Below are positions 33,113-45,033 of a stretch of 64,000 nucleotides of DNA, one piece after another. The notes below the pieces were generated by a model, which saw nothing but the letters and a program-made list of their open reading frames with translations, had not been told where the DNA came from and did not search any database. The translations under genes were made by a program, and so were the position numbers. The DNA is from Tilletia caries. Its lineage: Eukaryota; Basidiomycota; Exobasidiomycetes; Tilletiales; Tilletiaceae. The stretch covers positions 62,001-126,000 of the forward strand of contig JALUTQ010000041.1 of assembly GCA_032718865.1 (NCBI GenBank), written 5' to 3'. How positions within the stretch are numbered: position 1 is the stretch's first letter; every line of letters begins with the position of its first letter.

Positions 33113-34253
33113 GCCAACAGCGACGCCGACGCCGAGCTCAACGATACGGCTACTCAGGAGGAATCACACCGCAACAAGCTCGAGGTCACGAAGATTGCTG
33201 GCTCAGCTTCCTCTGGACATTTTCTGACTCTCCCCTCCCTCTGCGAATGAAACTCACATTGTTCTGCAAAGCAACACTCCTGTGCGGTCGTCAGCAGAAA
33301 TAATTGAATGTGACATATGTAACGTAGCGAAGAGGAAGGATGAATGATGAATTGTGCGCCTGAGTTGGAGTCTTGGATGTCGACATATGTATGTTAATTA
33401 CCATGGAGCTGGACTGCGAACCATAGGCGAGCGCAGTTGGAATCTGTAAGGAGGAAAGAGCCATGCCGGAAGGATGTCTATAGAGAATGACAGGAATAAT
33501 AGACTGGAATTAAGTGCATTGGTCAAGGGGCCCTGCAAGACGCAGACCACACCTTGGGTGGAAACGGGTTCCGAGCGGGACTGCGCCTGTGTGGGTGGGA
33601 CGTCTCTGAGGTATGGCAGTCCGAAAAAACGTTCGGCAACAGGCGAGAGGCCACGACGGCAAGCATCGCATACAGTAGCATCGCACAGAAAAAGGCAAAG
33701 CTCCGCATGGAGAACAGTCACCGTGTTAGTCATCCTTTTTCATTATTCACTGCCCCTCATTGAACACCAATCGATGTCACGCAATAACGCAACCGCAACC
33801 GCACACGTTCCACTGTTGGGCATCGAGGAATGTTATTGAGCTGAACTTGGAAATTCTTCAGGGCAAGACTGCCCGATTAGGCAGCAGAGAGCAAGTATCT
33901 GCGCATAGGACGAAGCAATAGCAGCAGATCGCAGTCGGTACAGCAAAACAAGGTGAGGATAATGCTGAATGATTGGGGATGGTACGTGGAATCTTGAGCT
34001 GAGAGCTGTTCGCTGTGATTAGTACGTTGGCGTTCGTTGGCTGGGTCGTTGTTATTTGTTGCACATGGCTTGACTTCGGAGTGTCGGATCGATTTCTTGA
34101 TGGAGTAATTAACTTGATACATTCGTGTCGTGAGAGCGGAGAGGATCGTAAGTGCATCAGCCACTTGTGCGCGATGTCTTAAAGGTCAAAGTAAGGACGA
34201 TGTTTGAGTGGGGCTTTGATGTAGTCTTGGAGGTAAAAATCGGGGATGGCTTC
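33113..34253. other. Conserved non-coding spacer of unit A
   Basis: It is homologous to 48730-49910 over its length, but no frame is conserved as protein. It contains the collagen-like gene 3' UTR and the methyltransferase 3' side. Confidence 0.6.
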
Positions 34254-35338
34254 TCAGATCAGGAAGGGGACCAGCTTCCAAGGCACCTTGCGCCGATAAG
34301 CGTCGTAGTCGGTCTCTACGTCGCCCTCGTGGCTGTGACCCGTCGTAACCTTGGCCCGATGTCCCTTTCTGACGCCGCACTCGGCTTCACCAGCGGTGGC
34401 AGTAGCCGTGTGGGTTTGAACAGCAGCGTATTTCTTGTCGCCGTTCAACGACGCCGTGTTCGAGTGCAAGTTCGTCGACGCCGCGAGCAAGCTCGAAGAT
34501 GTAGACGCATCACGACTCATGCTCGGGTGTATACCAGTCGCACCTCCACGTCGTCGTCGAAGCGCCTCGAATTCGCGAACCATCATCTCTTCTTCGTCGA
34601 TGATGCGGCTACAGATCATGTAGGCGCTGAAGCCGGTGACGATCGTCGCTCGGAGGGGCGGACAGTTGCCGATGTATGAGATGGGCAGGACTCGCATGAG
34701 CACGGTGAGACCGGAGGTGAGGAGAAACACGCCCGTATAGGAAGGATGACGGACGACAGCTGTTTGAATAATGTGCGAACGTTGAAGAGATGAGAAGTTC
34801 TGAGTCAGTTGAATGAATGAGGATGACAAATTGCCAAAGCATGAATCGTAGACTCACCATACGGCCCTGAGCTGACGATGCGATGGTCCTCCAATACGGT
34901 CAGTGTGAAGTTAAAGAGGTGTGACAGCTCTTGGAAGCACCAGTACCTCAGCCCGCCTCCCAGACCTGCCAACATCCAGCCCACCCTCTCCCAACACACA
35001 TAATCGCCATCCAAGGCCGGCAACGCCCACGACCGCAACATCCCGCTTGGGGATCTAGCCAAAACATCACCCCAGCTCACCCTCACGTGCCACACCAGTG
35101 CGAGCGTGTACAGGGACAATAAGAGGACGGGGTACAACTTGACCAGGCCAAAGGGGGAAAAGGGATCATGTCGACAGCGGGACTGGGCTTTGGACGATGC
35201 TGCGTGAGGCGGAATGAAGGACCGGATGGCGAGGAGAGCGCAGACAAGCGGGAGGAGGGCATCGAATACGATCCTGGTGAGGCCGATTGAGTCCCACGCG
35301 GAGGAAGAGTGGAGAGAAGGGGATGTGGATGTGGACAT
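34254..35338 (-). CDS. ICMT-like integral membrane methyltransferase, copy A
   Basis: Exons 35338-34858 and 34759-34254 join in phase (PYG / AVVRHPS) to give 328 residues. Hydrophobic segments lie near residues 14-40 and 68-92, then 115-145, 170-195 and 200-225. The signature VSSGPYAVVRHPSYTG, followed by IIDEEEMMVREF and the terminus RKVPWKLVPFLI, is that of the isoprenylcysteine carboxyl methyltransferase (Ste14/ICMT) and phospholipid methyltransferase family: RHP-Y-G for cofactor binding and EE-x7-F-x7-Y. A Ser-rich, Arg-rich loop is inserted between the EE motif and the C-terminus. The substrate is unknown; it could be a prenyl-cysteine or another lipid-like group. TATAAG lies at about 35496-35501 on the minus strand. 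Confidence 0.8.
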
Positions 35339-35576
35339 GAGGGGCGGAAGTTGATTGTGTGAGGCGGATATGGAGAAAGACGATGTCACCTTGACTACAA
35401 GAGGAGGCGGGAAGAAGAGTGACAGATATTTGAGTAGGACTCGTCTGGATGAAGTGGAAGAGAAGGGGCAGAGTCCGTCAGCGATGCAGCACGCCTCTTA
35501 TACGCAGATGGATCAGCTCGAATGAAACCGCGTTGAACGTTGAACCCCGGCCTCCTTCGCATCCCTCTACGAAAAG

Positions 35577-36678
35577 GGCGGTGGTTTCTGAACCTCCGGT
35601 TCAGATCTTGGTAGTTGGAGGATAGAGGAAGGAGAGGTCAGTTGGCTCGACCCTCTGCACTTCTCGGCCGATAAGTCATCGAGTGGGGTCCATAGCTGCC
35701 AAGCCAGGTTCAAAAAACCAGTCTTCGACAACCATGTACTTTCTTTCTCCCGTTGCGTATGTCTAAAGAGGTAGGATTCACTATAGGTAGCGACACATAC
35801 CACCTTACCCTGCTGGTCATAATGCTCGTCCAACGGCTATAATGGTCCAAAGCCTGATCCTGCAATCCTGCCTGCAGCAACATCACCTCGCACCGGACTC
35901 CGCCCTCGGGCAGTCTCCCCTAACCCTGCTCATCGTCATTTTGTTTTCTGCTTGCACTCTTCGCTCCCTTCAGGGCTCTCTCCGTCTGGTTAATCTACTG
36001 CTTACTGACATGCTTCCAATTTCAGCCTACTGCCTGCTCCGTTTTGACTGATTTACGCTGATCCACGCTCCTATTGGCCCCTTTCTCTTCTCCTTTGCTT
36101 ACCGCTCCTTCACTTCTACTTCCCTCAGTCTGCCTCTCCTCCCTAACATTTCTGCAGCTTTCGTCTTGACTACTCGATCTTTCGCCTGCCTTGTGACTTG
36201 TCTTCCCACAGCTCTTCCTGTGACCCTGCGTTTTCCATGAGTCAAAACTCCCCCCGGCTTCCATCCGCCTTCGCAGAAGCTACTTCCCTCCCCTTTTCGC
36301 GATTTGCTTTTCGTCTCCCTCTGCAGTTCGGACCTTCCGATGTTGGTTAGATCTACGCTGCACCCTGCCTCCCAGTTTTTGCTGCATTGCGTTTCTGTCT
36401 GCTGTTCCGGCCTTGAGTCTGCCTTTTTTTCCCGGCTGCTTCGCAGTTCGCATTGGCGCGCGCCGCTCTTTCATCTTACGACGCGATCCGCTGGGCTACC
36501 ATGGACACTCTCTCTCATTAACCTTCGCACGCAATACATTTTACTCTCCTACTGACGACCCTCAAGCCTCAAGGCTTGCTCATTTACAGGACGAAAGACA
36601 CCGGCTTGTCTGCGTCCTTACGCTTTTATTTGAGCATGAGCATTGAGCCTGAATTTGGAGGTTCAGAATCCCGCCGCC
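35577..36678. mobile_element. Non-coding TIR element inserted in unit A
   Basis: This 1.1-kb block is absent from units B, C and D. Its ends are inverted: TTCTGAACCTCC at 35586-35597 and GGAGGTTCAGAA at 36657-36668, with imperfect extension outward (GGCGGTGG against GGCGGCGG) and inward (TTCAG). No transposase frame exists. I could not identify a target duplication, so the superfamily is open. Confidence 0.65.
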
Positions 36679-37874
36679 TGTCGGCTACCCCCCCTGTCAT
36701 GGGGCTGAAGTCTTTGTATCGCTGTACGGAAAGGACTGGAGTGGGGTCGAGATGCAGAGAAGGTTAAAGCGAAACAGACCGAAGTGTGCGCAGGGTCTGA
36801 TGAGTAACTGGAGAGTGCCGCAACATCGTTTCTTGCTAGGCATGTTTTTGAAGGTGTCGACGTCACCTTGTCTCTACTCTGTGGGCTCACTGAGCTTTGA
36901 AGAAATGACCCATCTTGAGCTGCAGCAAGGCGATTTAGAATATGTACCTCGCTCTGTTGAAATCTCATATGTACGAAATGATACCTTGTAAGATTAGACC
37001 CCGCCCATGACCCTCCGATCTCCTGAGCCCTTCGCCCGGCTCTTCATCCGTCTGACTGTGAAGAGTTAGGTTTCCGCGTGGTAGACGAGCGGGGGAAATT
37101 GGAATAACTTTGAGTCCAGATGTGAGACAAGGGTATACCATGGCAAGTGCGGCCACTAGCCGACGCTCAGCATCCATCGGTCCGCAGTGTCGAGTTATTC
37201 CTCGACCTGCGTGTATCTGTAGCGTTTCAATTTCCAACATGCATTTGTACGTTGGATTGTGTGCGCATGAGAATGAGGCGTAAAGCTCCTGGGGCCCGCT
37301 GAAGAGCGTGGAAGCTGCAACAGATAATGTAGAGGTAAACGGATGAGTTAGTAAGAAGAAAGACAAGTGTCAGTCAAGTACTGCGGAGAAAGTCTGGACT
37401 CACATCGCAACGAACACCCGACCCGGCTCGGCACTTGGTATAGAGCTTCGATGGGGAGGCTGCGGAGCGCGGGAAGGAAGAGAGGTGGTGGAAGTAAAAG
37501 GGGCGAGTAAGTAACACCGTGATAGAGCGCAAAGAGAAGAGGCAGTGCTCAGAGACATCGCGTTTGGCATCCCAATCGCGCTTCTCCCTGCGCTCAGGAG
37601 AGATCTCATGACCAAAGGCTATCTCCGATGGGCCAAGACTATGGCAAAGATGTGAGCAGGTTGAAGCGGCAAGTGGTGACGAGCGAGGTTGAAGTTGGAG
37701 GTCAGCAGGAGGAAGGCTTCCCTGGCGATGACGGTCACCACCATCACCTCCGAAGACACCACTTCTGAACAAGACCAGATCCTGGCTGACCCTCTTCCCT
37801 GTCACTTTGCAACCCTCCTTCACCTTTTTCTATGTCTCTCCATAGCCTGCTCAGGTGACTCGGTCGGGGTCAGA
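36679..37874. other. Rest of unit A spacer
   Basis: It is homologous to 51230-52700 (blocks GGTGTCGACGTCACCTTG and CGACCCGGCTCGGCAC). It is non-coding and leads into the hydrolase remnant. Confidence 0.6.
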
Positions 37875-37975
37875 ATGGCTACCTCTGATCCCAAGTCAGC
37901 CACAACATCAAACGTGTAGGAAGTTCACAACCCATCATCATGGTCCAAGTCTGTTCGGCACATAGTTCAGCCTCG
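37875..37975 (+). pseudogene. Hydrolase (HAD) remnant, unit A
   Basis: The ATG context and first 13 codons match hydrolase C (MATSDPKSATTSNV), but a TAG follows at once. Indels destroy the catalytic segment: the C-copy bases for PIIIVHDLFGTLFS are still recognisable as a mutated string. Homology ends near 37975. Confidence 0.8.
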
Positions 37976-38135
37976 TTCTCTCACAGCAAAGCAGGCAAGA
38001 TTATAATGTACTGGCCTGACACCTCACACGTTGTACACCGACAACGATCTCGCACCCTTCCAGCGCTCCAAAGCGCATCACATCATTACCATCTCCGTCT
38101 TCTCTGGCTGACACCAGCGTAAGGTAGGCCCGTCC

Positions 38136-38713
38136 TCCAGCACCTGCTTTCGAATGCCAACGATGGCGCAGCAGAACAGATATCGCTCACGAGTGAAGCA
38201 CGGCGCACCCTACATTTTATCGCTGAACTCGTTCGGTGGAAGAAGGAGATCGAGCGCGAGCAGGGACACATCGTTTCAGTTATAACGTCTTTCGACATTA
38301 TGGCAAGCTTTCAGAAGAGGTAAGACCCTTCCTCGCTGGTTCCAGGCATCTTCGGGTGCGAAAAGGGCTAACGAGGAGGATTCCCTCTCACAAAGCGAGC
38401 TGAGGGAACTACACGATCCGCCTCACCTACACTCCTTCATCTTCGAGCTTCAGGGTCCCATCCTCTCCTCCTTCTGCAACTCCACCCGGATCGACTACGG
38501 ATCTGGCCACGAGCTCAGCTTTGCCATCTAAATCTGCTTTCTCTGTCGTGTCAACTTCTTCGGTACACATGACGGGCGACCGTTGCAAAAAGCGTCTGCC
38601 CATGCTAGAGAGACAGTTGGAGACAAAGGAGATCATTGCCTTGCTGATCCTTCCCGTATACCTCCGCACTGTATCCTCTCAGGTATATACTTCTGCTAGG
38701 TTTTTCCTAGTCT
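38136..38713 (+). pseudogene. Phosphotyrosyl phosphatase activator (PTPA/Rrd) fragment
   Basis: One block near 38400-38529 reads ELHDPPHLHSFIFELQ then SFCNSTRIDYGSGHELSF, the signature of PTPA, the peptidyl-prolyl isomerase that activates PP2A. After an intron-like gap, 38627-38662 reads EIIALLILPVYL, matching the following helix of the family. An upstream exon-like frame (38136-38319) may belong to it. The conserved GSHGVWGLDD core expected downstream is missing, and no start is visible, so this is a relic captured between cassette units. Confidence 0.65.
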
Positions 38714-39219
38714 GATGTCCGCTGCTTCCGGCTGGCTCGAGTCACAGTCTGTGGCGCCCTTAAAAAATAATCCATCACTTCTTCACGCTCCGCCGCACAC
38801 CCTTCTTGTGCATTCACTCGCGTTGTTGTGTGCTCAGAAAGCGTGATGATACACGCTTGATGACAGGCGGAAGTAAGAAGGCCCCGGACGTCAGATGCCA
38901 GACGTGGAGGTCAAGCGTCAAGGTAAAGAAGGGCCTGTGCGAACAACGTTCCGTCGCCAACAACGTAGCTGTTTGGAAATGATACATTGTCAGCTCGAGC
39001 AATACCATCTACTCATCGACCCAGCAACCGAAGACGAACCTTCCTAGAGCAGCAGGGAGAGCGGAAACAGCCTGTTACCAGGGCGCAGACCGAAACATGG
39101 GAAATTGCAGGTCCCAGAGGTGAGAACAGAGTAACTGCTTGCCAGCCTGCAGCAATTGATAGTGTTGAATCATCAGGCACCTCAGTAGTCCTCTGAGCAC
39201 AAAACATATGCGCGTCCGA
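38714..39219. other. Non-coding stretch
   Basis: I see no supported gene between the PTPA relic and the unrecognised minus-strand frames. Confidence 0.4.
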
Positions 39220-40214
39220 TCAACATACCCTTAAAATCTCCTTGTCGACAACTTGCTTCAGTTTAGCATTGCTGAGCTCAATTGAGATGTCCTTGCCAGA
39301 GCTGAGAGCCGCCTTGATCGTGATGCCATCCTCGTGGGACAGACCTACGAGCTGAAACCCTTCCCGCTGGCCTCTCCGGCGGACAGGATTGCGTTGTGTT
39401 CGGAGTCTTACCGAATTAATATCTCTTGCACCCCTGTGCATGAGGATGCTCCTATGATTTGTGTGGTCTGCAGATTGGACTGTTGAGAACGGGTAGCGAA
39501 GAGCACGGGGCCCGGTTGCGTGGTGACGGGGTAGAAGTTAAGAGAATCAACCAGCCAGAATCCGAGTATTTCCAACACAGGACTAACTATGCTCTGTTCG
39601 AAGAGAACGGCGAACTTCGTCAGGGCCGGAACGCTACCCAGTAACAGTGTGCATGCGTCATTGTCGGGATCAGGCTGCGAAGTTGTTGCATTTAGGTAGG
39701 AAGAACCGGTGTCTCATTATACGTCTAAGAATTTGCCGCAAAGTCAACGATCTCCTTGTCGAGTCATTTGGCCTTGATCCTGGCCGTATAGCCCTGCAGA
39801 ACGCTGTTCTTTACCGAGCCGACGCCTTCGATTCTTGGCGTGTTGGAAGGAAATTTGTTCTGCAAAAGATCGAAGCGAACCAGATTACCTCCGCTGTTAA
39901 CGATGTTCATGCCCAAGTCGGAGAGGCTTGTCGTCGATTGATCGAGCGGAGACTCACCTTTACACGCGTCGGTGTGGTCGATAGACATGCTGAGTATCCT
40001 AGCTCCATCTTGGAAGGCCGCTTGAGGAATGTGCCTACGACCTGAAAGAAAGAAGTTCACTCAGATAACGCTCAGCACAGTCCAACCTTGTTTTGAAAAT
40101 GCTCGAACATAACTGACCAGGCGGCGATCTGTGAAGATGAAGCGACACTTGCGGCTTGAAAGGTATCCTGTGCTGTTCGGAGACAAAAGCCTCGAGCTGG
40201 AGATGAAGTTGGTC
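39220..40214 (-). pseudogene. Unrecognised minus-strand gene or remnant
   Basis: Exon-like frames with splice signals occur at 40214-40118 (DQLHLQLEAFVSEQHRIPF) and 40041-39958 (RRHIPQAAFQDGARILSMSI), which join in phase. Further frames lie near 39910-39756 (NKFPSNTPRIEGVGSVKNSV) and 39330-39220 (DGITIKAALSSGKDISIEL). They read as protein, but no start codon or complete chain could be built. I do not recognise the family. Confidence 0.35.
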
Positions 40215-40649
40215 CTGTGCAAGGAAGCGGAGGGCAAAGTCAGCGTCAAAAACAATTTAGGCTGTTGACAACCTATCGGAAAATACTTAAGTCTTTCTGA
40301 ACTCCTTCCGACAACGAGTGACTATGCCGAAGATGAGAACAAGAAGAGCAGAAATGTGATGGTGATGAGGAGTGGGACGAGGTGCCGAAGGGAACCATAG
40401 CTTGCTCCTGGATGGTCGTATTGCAATGAGCATTGAAGAGAAACAGGAAGCCTTCAAGTTGGAAAAGAGGGGGAAAGATCAGTCTAGATGATGTGACACC
40501 TGACAAGTGACAAGTACTCACTACTCGTACATCAGGGCGGCAAAGGACGCATTTTTCGATGCGACGGAGGAGCTGAGGCGACGGAAGAGGGCGATGCTGC
40601 AATATGGGAGTGAAGAGGTTAGCGCATGAACGTCGAACCCATCACTCAC

Positions 40650-41033
40650 CGTGTGCTGAAGATGCGATGATCGTCCAAGATGGACAGTATGAATATGAAA
40701 AAGTGGCACAACTGGCGGTAGCACGAGTAACGCAGCCAGCATCCCAGACCCGCCATCATCCAGCTCGCCCCCACGTGCCACAGCCTACACCAGCTCGAGC
40801 GTGCACAGGGCCGAGACGAGAACGGGAGGCGCCTTGACCAGCCCAAAGCGAGCAAAGGGTTCCTGCCCACAGCGGGACTGGGCTTTGGCCGGGGCGGCGT
40901 GAGGTGGAACGAAGGACCGGATGGCGAGGAGAGTGCACACGAGTGGGAGAAGGGCATCGAGGACGATCCTGGTGAGGCCGATGGAGTCCCACGGGGAGGA
41001 GGAGTGGATGGAAGGGGGTGCAGATGTAGACAT
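40650..41033 (-). pseudogene. ICMT-like gene, unit B, truncated
   Basis: It is homologous to exon 1 of the copies in A and C, starting at the ATG at 41033. A 96-bp in-frame deletion removes the segment between HVGASW and MMAGLG. Exon 2 with the RHPSYTG catalytic motif is absent. After the donor, sequence is unrelated; a possible new exon (ALFRRLSSSVASKNASFAAL, to TAG near 40520) follows. It cannot encode an active methyltransferase. Confidence 0.8.
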
Positions 41034-42045
41034 GAGGAGCGGGGGGGCTGAGTGTGTGAGGCGGATATGGAGAACGACGGTGACACTTCGAACGCAAGAG
41101 GAGACGAGAAGAAGAGCGACAGAGAGGTGAGTAGGACTCGTCTGGATGAAGTGGAAGGAAAGGGGCAGAGTCCGTCAGCGATGCAGCACGCCTCTTATAC
41201 GCGAATATATCAGCTCGAATGGGGAACATGTTGAACCCCGGGGGGGCGTCGAAGCTGCAGCATTATTCCTCGGTATTCTTCGCATCCCTGCGAGCATGGC
41301 GTTTCTTGCTAGGCGTGTAACTTTGCATTTGCGGGCGTCGATATCTCCTCGTCTCAGCCCTCTTCACTGAACCACTGGAGTCTTGGCGACGCCAAAAGCA
41401 AAGAGCTATCTTATGGCTCAACGTTCGTTATGGAACTCCTGCTCGGGCTTTGGGGCGAAATAGAGGAGAAGGTGGAAGAACGGCTTTCCCGCAGCCCGCT
41501 CGCTTAACGAGTTACAATCTGCAACGAAATGAGGCCAAATAAGATGAGCTGAGGCAAAGCAGTTTGTGAGATACGTACCCGATGCAAGGGGAAAAACGAA
41601 GACCCGAAGATGCGGTAAGCCGAGGTATACGACACCTTTATCATGAGGACTGATACATACGTGGAAGGTTAAATGCCCGAGCTGACCTGGGAAATGTCTT
41701 GTGCAGCGTGAGTTGATACTGGACACACCTTGAACTTCGTGCCACCCCAGAACTCACGAGCCTGTAGGTCCCCAACGCCTCAACCTGAGCCCCTGCGCCT
41801 TAATCTTCCTCGGTCTGAGCCCAGAATGGAAGAATTCTTTCGATGCTCGGAAGAATTCTTTCGATGCTCGGCGGACAGAGGAACTTGGGATACCGAAGGG
41901 ATGACCTGAGTTGGCTTGGGAAACCAAAGTACCGCCGGACGAGCGTAATCATGGCAAGTGTGGCTACCGCTCAGCACACACCAGACCGCTCGGCCGCCGT
42001 GTCGCTGTTCCGTGACGACCGGCATACATCTGTACTGTGTCTACA
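41034..42045. repeat. Unit B upstream spacer, with 21-bp tandem duplication
   Basis: It is homologous to the methyltransferase upstream regions in A, C and D. It contains an exact 21-bp tandem duplication at 41829-41849 and 41850-41870 (GAAGAATTCTTTCGATGCTC-G). No gene is visible. Confidence 0.6.
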
Positions 42046-42145
42046 TGTGGAAACTGATGGTGGTTCTCATTGACAGCAGGAAGTTTTACATGGAAGAAGG
42101 GACACGCAGCACCCACGGCAGTCCGGCCCGGACCTCCACTTCACA
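42046..42145 (-). repeat. Copia 3' LTR
   Basis: This 100-bp LTR is identical to 46524-46623. It is unusually short for a copia LTR. Confidence 0.95.
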
Positions 42146-42260
42146 CTCCCCTCTCTGCGTAGTCTCCTGATCCCGCCTGTTCCTATCCTCCGGTCCTTCA
42201 CTCCCTGCGCAATTCCAAACCGATGCGCTTCGCGTGCTGGTTGTGCTTGATGGTGCCGAG

Positions 42261-45033
42261 TTATTTGGTGAAAGCGTCGGCCGGGTTAAGGTCTGTCGGG
42301 ATGTATTCGAAAGCGAAAGCTCCCAGCTGAGTTTGATCCCGAATCCAATGGTGCACGATGTCGATGTGCTTGCTGCGATCGTGGTGTGATCCAGGGTTCT
42401 TGACCAACTGGATTGCCGCCTGGTTGTCGCAGTGCACCGTAATCGTCCCAACGAGCTGACCGCATACAGTCAATGCTCCCTTGAGCATGATCGCCTCCCG
42501 CCCAGCAACCCCCGCCGCAATGTACTCGGCCTCTGCCGTAGATAGAGCCACAGCGCCCTGCTTCCTCGAGCCCCAAGCCACAGCGCCTCCGCCAACCGTA
42601 AACACGTAGCCTGACATTGACCTCCTATCGTCTTTGTCCGCAGCCCAGTCCGCATCCACAAATCCTCGCACTTGCAGATCCTTCGCTCCCCCAAACACCA
42701 GCCTCGTCCCAGACGTCCCGCGTAGGTAGCGTAAGCCGTGCTTCGCCGCGATCCAGTGCGCTTCTGAAGGGTCGGCGCAGAAATTGCCGAGAACACTGAA
42801 GTAATAGGCGAAGTCGGCACGGGTTCCTTGGGCAAAGTATGCCATCGATCCGACGAGAGCCTGATACTGAGCCTTGTCCGCTCGTGCCTCGCCATCGACC
42901 GCCTTCCTCAGCGTCTGCTTTGCCATCATAGGCGTTTTTGGCCGGCTTGCAGTCGGACATTCCGAACCGGGCGAGGACCTCCTCGGCGTACCGCTCTTGG
43001 TCCAGAGAGATCGTCTTCTGCTTGCGGTCTCGTTCGATTCGGATCCCAAGGCAGTAATGCGCCGGCCCCAAGTCTGTTCCCTTGAACAGTCCAAGGAGCT
43101 CGTCCTTCGCCTTCTCGACGCCGCTTCCCTTCGGCGCTGCGACCAAGATGTCGTCGACGTAGACGAGCAGCATCGCCGGGTTGTCGCCGTTCCGAACGTA
43201 GATGGTCGGATCGAGAGCGCACTGCTCGAAGCCGATCGTTGTTAAGGAATCTCGGAGCACGGCGTACCAGTCGTGAGCCGACTGCTTCAGGCCATACAGA
43301 GCCCGACGCAGCTTCAGTACCTGGTGCGGCATGAGCTTGACTCCTTCCGGCGGCAGCATGTAGATGTCGTGCGTCAGAGTCGCGTTCAGGTAGGCCGTCT
43401 CAAAGTCGATCTGGTGCAAGTCCATGTCCAGAACAGCGACGAGCGCGCAGAACAAGCGAAGGATCTGTAGGCGTGAGGTTGGGGCGAAGGTCTCCTCGAA
43501 ATCGACGCCTTGAACTTGCGTGAATCCTCGCGCCACTAGCCGTGCCTTGTACTTCTGGATCGTCGCATCTCCGTTCCTCTTGACCCGAAAGACCCATTTG
43601 GCGCTGACCAGATTCGCTCCTAGGGGCGCCGTGACGATCTCCCACGTTCCCCGACTATCGTGCGACTTGAGCTCCTTCTGCATTGCCTCGAGCCAGAGCC
43701 TGCTGTCCGTTCGCCGTGTTGCCTCCGCGACGGACCAAGGATCGTCGTAGGGGACTTCGCTGGGCTCCATGACGACGAAACACGTTCCCACCGTGTAGGC
43801 ACCGTCCGGTTCCTTCCGCTTTCGGCCAGAGGGCGGCAGAGACACCTCCAACGCTGGCTGTCCCGCGATCCGAGCGCTCCTTCGTCCAGTGGTGGCCTCC
43901 TGCGTGGTCGCCTGACCACTCTCGCCGCCTCTGTCTTCTCCCTCTGGCGCCGCGAGTTCGCGATGAAGGTCGGCCAGCAGCCTCGCGATCCGGCCCATCT
44001 CGTCATAGGCAATCGATTGTCCGCGAGCTGCTCGTTCCATCGCGTCACGAACTCCCTCTGGCGCAGCGTCCTCGTCCAAGACAGCCTGCATCGCTGCTCG
44101 GACATCTTCTCCGACCTCCAACTGACCTCCCATCCGCACTGGCTCCTTCTCGACGCGTCCCGCTTGGGCGTCGTCACCGGTGAGGTTGAGGGCTCTGAGC
44201 TGCGCAACTTGCTGCTCGTATTGACGACTCTGCTCCTTCTCGAGCAGCGTGCCCGCCTTTCCTTCTTCGTCGATCACCACCGAGAGCTCGATCATCTCCT
44301 TCTTCGAAACGGGATCCCACAGCCGGGACGCATTGGTGAAGGCTGGACCGAGGTAGATGCAAGGCATAGCCTTCGTGCTAAACTTGCCCGTCCTGTGTAC
44401 CTCGGGAATCTTCGCCCATGCGACGCATCGGAACATTCTGAGACGCTCCGGCTTGGGCGGTCGCCCATGCAATGCCTCATAAGGCGTCTCCCCCTTCCTC
44501 AATCCCGTCGCCGGCACTCTGTTCTTCACGTATGCTGCCGTTCGCACAGCTGCAGGCCAAAATGATGCGGGTAGATTTGCTGCAATCAACATCGTTCTAC
44601 ACATCTCGGTGATCGTCCGCACTGCCCTCTCGGCCACCCCGTTGCTCTGGGGCGCGTAGCGTGGTGACGGTTCCACCTTGACCCCGTGCGTAGCCCAATA
44701 CTCCAACAGCTCTGCCGAGTTGAGCTCCGACGCATTGTCCGTACGGATCCGGCTGATTGGCTTCTCCGGGTAGCGAGTCAGCGCCTGGGCATGGAAAGCC
44801 TTGAGGATCCCTGCAGCTTCCGACTTGTACTGCATCGTGCTGACCCAGACGTGGTGGCTCGCATCATCAGTGATGATGAGCCCGTACTTCGCGCCGCCCA
44901 GTGCCTGCCCATCCTTCAGATTGACGGGGCCAAAAGGGTCAACATGGATCTTGCTGAGTGGCCGGTGCTCCCGCTCACCAATTGCTATGCGCGGGTGCTT
45001 GCTCCTCGCGATCTTGCCTTCGGCGCAGTCGGA
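42261..45033 (-). pseudogene. Copia integrase, reverse transcriptase and RNase H
   Basis: The integrase core reads SKIHVDPFGPVN, IRTDNASEL and PQSNGVAERAVRT (D, D, E). Reverse transcriptase has ARLVARGFTQVQGVDFEETF, the palm motif YGLKQSAHDW and catalytic YVDDIL near 43150. A frameshift near 42920 leads into RNase H: QALVGSMAYFAQGTRAD, VDADWAADKDDRRSMSG, ALSTAEAEYIA, KHIDIVHHWIRD. The frame ends with TAA at 42261. Motifs and order are unambiguous copia Pol. Confidence 0.9.

Larger units (their letters stand above)
31615..37975. repeat. Cassette unit A (direct copy relative to unit C)
   Basis: It is homologous to 47280-52830. The match starts near the block TGCGGATACGTTGC with CTCCGCCATCG. 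It covers the collagen-like gene, its downstream region, the methyltransferase and the hydrolase upstream region, and fades inside the dead hydrolase near 37975. A TIR insertion (35577-36678) interrupts it. Divergence is moderate, higher than between units C and D. Confidence 0.85.
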
